Assembly (NCBI GenBank): GCA_903945375.1
Contig: CAJAVP010000089.1
Location: 1 to 34,965, forward strand
Reading direction: 5' to 3'
Length of the DNA: 34,965 nucleotides
From: an uncultured Methylococcaceae bacterium
GTDB lineage: Bacteria; Pseudomonadota; Gammaproteobacteria; Methylococcales; Methylomonadaceae
The notes under the pieces were generated by a model that was not told where the DNA came from, ran no database searches, and saw only the letters and a program-made list of their open reading frames with translations. This document shows, one piece after another, positions 32,519 through 34,965 of the stretch (position 1 is its first letter; each line of letters starts with the position of its first letter). A program made the translations under genes and the position numbers.

Positions 32519-34888
32519 ATGAATAAGATACAAATCAGCAGTCTATTCACATTAGGGCGCTTGTCCGGTCTGCAAATTGCTTTGAGCCTTTTAATATTAA
32601 TTTTCCACAGCACCGTCATCAACGCTAATGATCTTGCCCTATCCAAATTAGAGGTAACATCTATGGCGGGTGACAAATTGCAGATTCAATTGGAAATGAC
32701 TGCTGCGGCTGTTGCTCCGAAAGTTTTCCATACGGATAATCCTGCGCGTATCGCATTAGATTTTGTTGGCGTGAAAAACGCCCTCAATAAAAAAATATTT
32801 CCTATTAACCAAGGTTTAACGACCAGTGTTTATGTTGCCGAAGCCGCAGACCGGGTGCGGGTTGTCGTCAATTTATTAGAAAGTATGCCATTTGAGACAC
32901 AAGTCATTGGTAATAAAGTATTATTAACGCTGAGTCGAGCTAGTTCTACGGCGAGTCCAGTACCGCTCGCTAGTAAAACCTCTGCACCCGTGAAACCACC
33001 CATTGTTAATATCAGCAATAATTCCGTAATTACTAACTTGCTGCCACAACAGGCAATTAGCGGCTTTGATTTTAAGCGAGGCGATAAAAACGAAGGTCGA
33101 ATTCTGATTTCTTTGGCGAATCCTAATACAGTGGTTAATACCAAAGAAGAGGCAGGCAAAGTTGTCATTAGTTTTATGAATACTCGTATAGCTAATAATC
33201 TCGCTAAGCGATTGGATGTGTCTGAATTTGCTACACCGGTAAAATTTATTGACACGGTTTCAAGTAACCAAGAAACCAAAATAACGGTCACGACACAAAA
33301 TAGTTTCTATGATTATTCTTTGTTCCAGTCAGACGGATTACTGACAGTCGAGTTTAGACCCTTAAGCACAGGAGAAAAAGAAGCACTGGATAAATCCCGC
33401 ACAAAATACACCGGCGAGAGATTGTCTTTAAATTTTCAAGAAATTGATATTCGTAGTGTTATTGCTATCTTGGCAGAGTTTACCGGGCAGAATGTGGTCG
33501 CGGGTGACGAGGTAACGGGGGGTATTACCTTAAAGCTGGATGATGTGCCTTGGGATGAAGCCTTAGATTTTGTGATGATGACTAAGGGGCTGGAGAAATA
33601 CGAGACCGGGAATGTTACTTTGGTCGCCCCAGTGGGTAAAATCAAGGAATACAAGGAAAAACAAAAGGAAACAGAGTTGGTTGTCGAGCAACTTGATCCT
33701 TTAGTGACGGAATATATCCAAATTAATTATGCCAAAGCCGAAAATTTCCGTAATTTGTTGTATGGAAATGATACTGGTGCATTTGGTAGTTGTAGCACAA
33801 GAAAACAAGGCTCTGGAAGTTCTGGATCTAGTGGTGGATCTAGCTCAGGTAGTTCAATGGGCTCAACGAGCCAGAATATGCCCAATCAAAGCCAAAATCA
33901 GATGGGGCAGGGCAACAATAACAGCAATAATAACGGCCAAGATAGATTTAAATTACTATCAAGTCGTGGATCAGCCGTAGTGGATGCACGTACCAACACT
34001 CTCATTGTTCGTGAGACGGCAAAACGTCTTGAAGATGTTAAGCAAATGATACGCAAATTAGATGTCACTGTCCGCCAAGTGATGATTGAATCGCGAATTG
34101 TCATTGCTAGTAATTCTTTTGCAAAAGAATTAGGTGTTCGTTTTGGTGTGGTGGGTGATAGCGCATTCGCGTCTACGGCAAAATCGACGGGCACTTTAAC
34201 CGGTTCAGCAATATCGGCAGCGAATACTGCAGCCGTTACGGCTACTACCGAAGGCAACACTACCAGTACAGGCAGTATTAATGGGACAGGGATTCTTAAC
34301 GATGCGCTGGTGGATTTAGGCACAAAAGCAACACCTTATGGTGCATTGGGCATGACTTTAGCCAGAGGCGCAGATTATGTGTTAAATCTCGAGCTGAAAG
34401 CCTTACAAGATAATGGGCAAGGTGAGCTGATTTCTAATCCACGAGTGATGACAACCGATCGTTGCCAAGCCATCATCAAACAAGGGGTACAAATTCCGTA
34501 TCAAACCTCTAGCGCAAACCAAGGTGTAAATATTCAATTTGCGGAAGCCGTATTGCAATTGAGTGTGACGCCACAAGTCACGCCTAGCGGTAGCATTATC
34601 ATGGATTTGTACATTTCCAAAGACGCTGTGGGCGATTTGACTAATGGTGTCCCCAGTATTGATACGCGCAACGTCAGCACAAATGTCCGTGTCAATGATG
34701 GTGAAACGGTCGTGCTAGGTGGCATTTACGAAGGCTCAAACAATAGTAGTATCAACAAAGTCCCGTTCTTTGGCGATTTACCGGGTATTGGTTATTTATT
34801 CAAACATACCTTAAACAATGAAAGCAAAAAAGAACTGCTCATATTTGTAACGCCTAAGGTCATGAAAGATGGAATAGATTTTGATTGA
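32519..34888 (+). CDS. pilQ: Type IV pilus secretin PilQ
   Basis: Outer-membrane secretin through which the pilus passes, 789 residues. A signal peptide is at the N-terminus (hydrophobic run IALSLLILIFHST, cleavage near NA at 36-38). Then come two AMIN peptidoglycan-binding domains (about 40-135 and 180-275), the N0/STN domain (about 300-385, LNFQEIDIRSVIAILAEFTG), a secretin N1 domain interrupted by a Ser/Gly/Asn/Gln-rich stretch (about 425-475), and the secretin barrel, with VLQLSVTPQVTP and VPFFGDLPGIGYLFKHT near the end. The N1 insertion contains the protein's only cysteine pairings visible nearby (GSCSTRKQG). GGGG precedes ATG 32519, 16 bp after pilP. Confidence 0.95.
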   Translation: MNKIQISSLFTLGRLSGLQIALSLLILIFHSTVINANDLALSKLEVTSMAGDKLQIQLEMTAAAVAPKVFHTDNPARIALDFVGVKNALNKKIFPINQGLTTSVYVAEAADRVRVVVNLLESMPFETQVIGNKVLLTLSRASSTASPVPLASKTSAPVKPPIVNISNNSVITNLLPQQAISGFDFKRGDKNEGRILISLANPNTVVNTKEEAGKVVISFMNTRIANNLAKRLDVSEFATPVKFIDTVSSNQETKITVTTQNSFYDYSLFQSDGLLTVEFRPLSTGEKEALDKSRTKYTGERLSLNFQEIDIRSVIAILAEFTGQNVVAGDEVTGGITLKLDDVPWDEALDFVMMTKGLEKYETGNVTLVAPVGKIKEYKEKQKETELVVEQLDPLVTEYIQINYAKAENFRNLLYGNDTGAFGSCSTRKQGSGSSGSSGGSSSGSSMGSTSQNMPNQSQNQMGQGNNNSNNNGQDRFKLLSSRGSAVVDARTNTLIVRETAKRLEDVKQMIRKLDVTVRQVMIESRIVIASNSFAKELGVRFGVVGDSAFASTAKSTGTLTGSAISAANTAAVTATTEGNTTSTGSINGTGILNDALVDLGTKATPYGALGMTLARGADYVLNLELKALQDNGQGELISNPRVMTTDRCQAIIKQGVQIPYQTSSANQGVNIQFAEAVLQLSVTPQVTPSGSIIMDLYISKDAVGDLTNGVPSIDTRNVSTNVRVNDGETVVLGGIYEGSNNSSINKVPFFGDLPGIGYLFKHTLNNESKKELLIFVTPKVMKDGIDFD

Positions 34889-34897
34889 TGTTTTATG

Positions 34898-34931
34898 AGC
34901 CACAGATACGGATAAAACAGTATCTGTGGCT
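34898..34931 (+). terminator. Hairpin after pilQ
   Basis: A perfect 12-bp stem, AGCCACAGATAC at 34898-34909 and GTATCTGTGGCT at 34920-34931, with a 10-nt loop, begins 10 bp after the pilQ stop. The T-tract after it is poor (TTGGTC), so it may be an attenuator before downstream genes (aroK-aroB commonly follow pilQ) or an mRNA 3' stabiliser. Confidence 0.6.
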
Positions 34932-34965
34932 TTGGTCAACGTCGTAACTCTTAGCCTATTAGGGG

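Noticed and set aside
33830-33940. Possible frameshift in pilQ at the low-complexity stretch
   Set aside because: The frame continues through the stretch and the secretin domain follows in the same frame.
1-34965. tRNA, rRNA genes or a CRISPR array
   Set aside because: Reading both strands showed no tRNA T-loop/acceptor pattern in intergenic regions, no rRNA-like sequence and no regularly spaced direct repeats. Short or divergent RNAs could still be missed by eye.

Overview
The window looks like chromosomal DNA of a gammaproteobacterial methanotroph (Methylococcales-like). The basis is a gammaproteobacterial housekeeping backbone (proA-nadD-rsfS, rne divergent from rluC, pilMNOPQ) combined with a serine-cycle block (serine-glyoxylate aminotransferase, hydroxypyruvate reductase, malyl-CoA lyase, malate-CoA ligase). 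Base composition is moderate and even, with no obvious foreign island. Genus-level placement is inference.

Layout. 1-300: the end of a coding region and a GC-rich hairpin resembling the right end of an IS200/IS605-type (TnpB) element, then a dispersed palindrome. 302-4603 (+): YchJ-like metal-binding protein, proA, nadD, rsfS, and an orphan DppC/YejE-type ABC permease with a long N-terminal extension. 4805-7828 (+): an alginate-export-type outer-membrane porin with a strong terminator, then a DUF3391/HD-GYP protein. 7865-9955 (-): a stand-alone second-type EF-G (FusA2-like), divergent from a gamma-class carbonic anhydrase (10426-10992, +). 11069-12301 (-): a tandem HD/HD-GYP protein with an imperfect GYP motif.

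12384-20486 is the metabolic core. On the minus strand lie sgaA, hpr, a small secreted protein of unknown function, and a strongly divergent transketolase ending in a strong terminator. On the plus strand, divergent from sgaA, lie mcl, mtkA and mtkB behind a good sigma70-like promoter. Together they take serine to hydroxypyruvate and glycerate, and malate to malyl-CoA, glyoxylate and acetyl-CoA. The transketolase-like enzyme could use hydroxypyruvate as a ketol donor and so link the serine cycle to sugar-phosphate (RuMP/pentose phosphate) metabolism. This is the most interesting hypothesis in the window. No glyA, ftfL, mtdA, fch, gck or ppc is present here.

20508-23644: a dispersed repeat and a large membrane GGDEF-EAL protein with an amino-terminal 7TMR-DISM sensor region. 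23730-26336 (-): sppA, a Gph-like phosphatase and rluC. 26337-26878: a long divergent region with a good promoter and several hairpins forming a leader of about 460 nt for rne (26879-29395). 29650-34888 (+): the pilMNOPQ operon with start/stop overlaps, ending in a hairpin. No tRNA, rRNA or CRISPR array was seen. No wholly new system is proven; the notable points are the divergent transketolase and its small secreted neighbour, the structured leaders of rne and mcl, and the TnpB-type element end.
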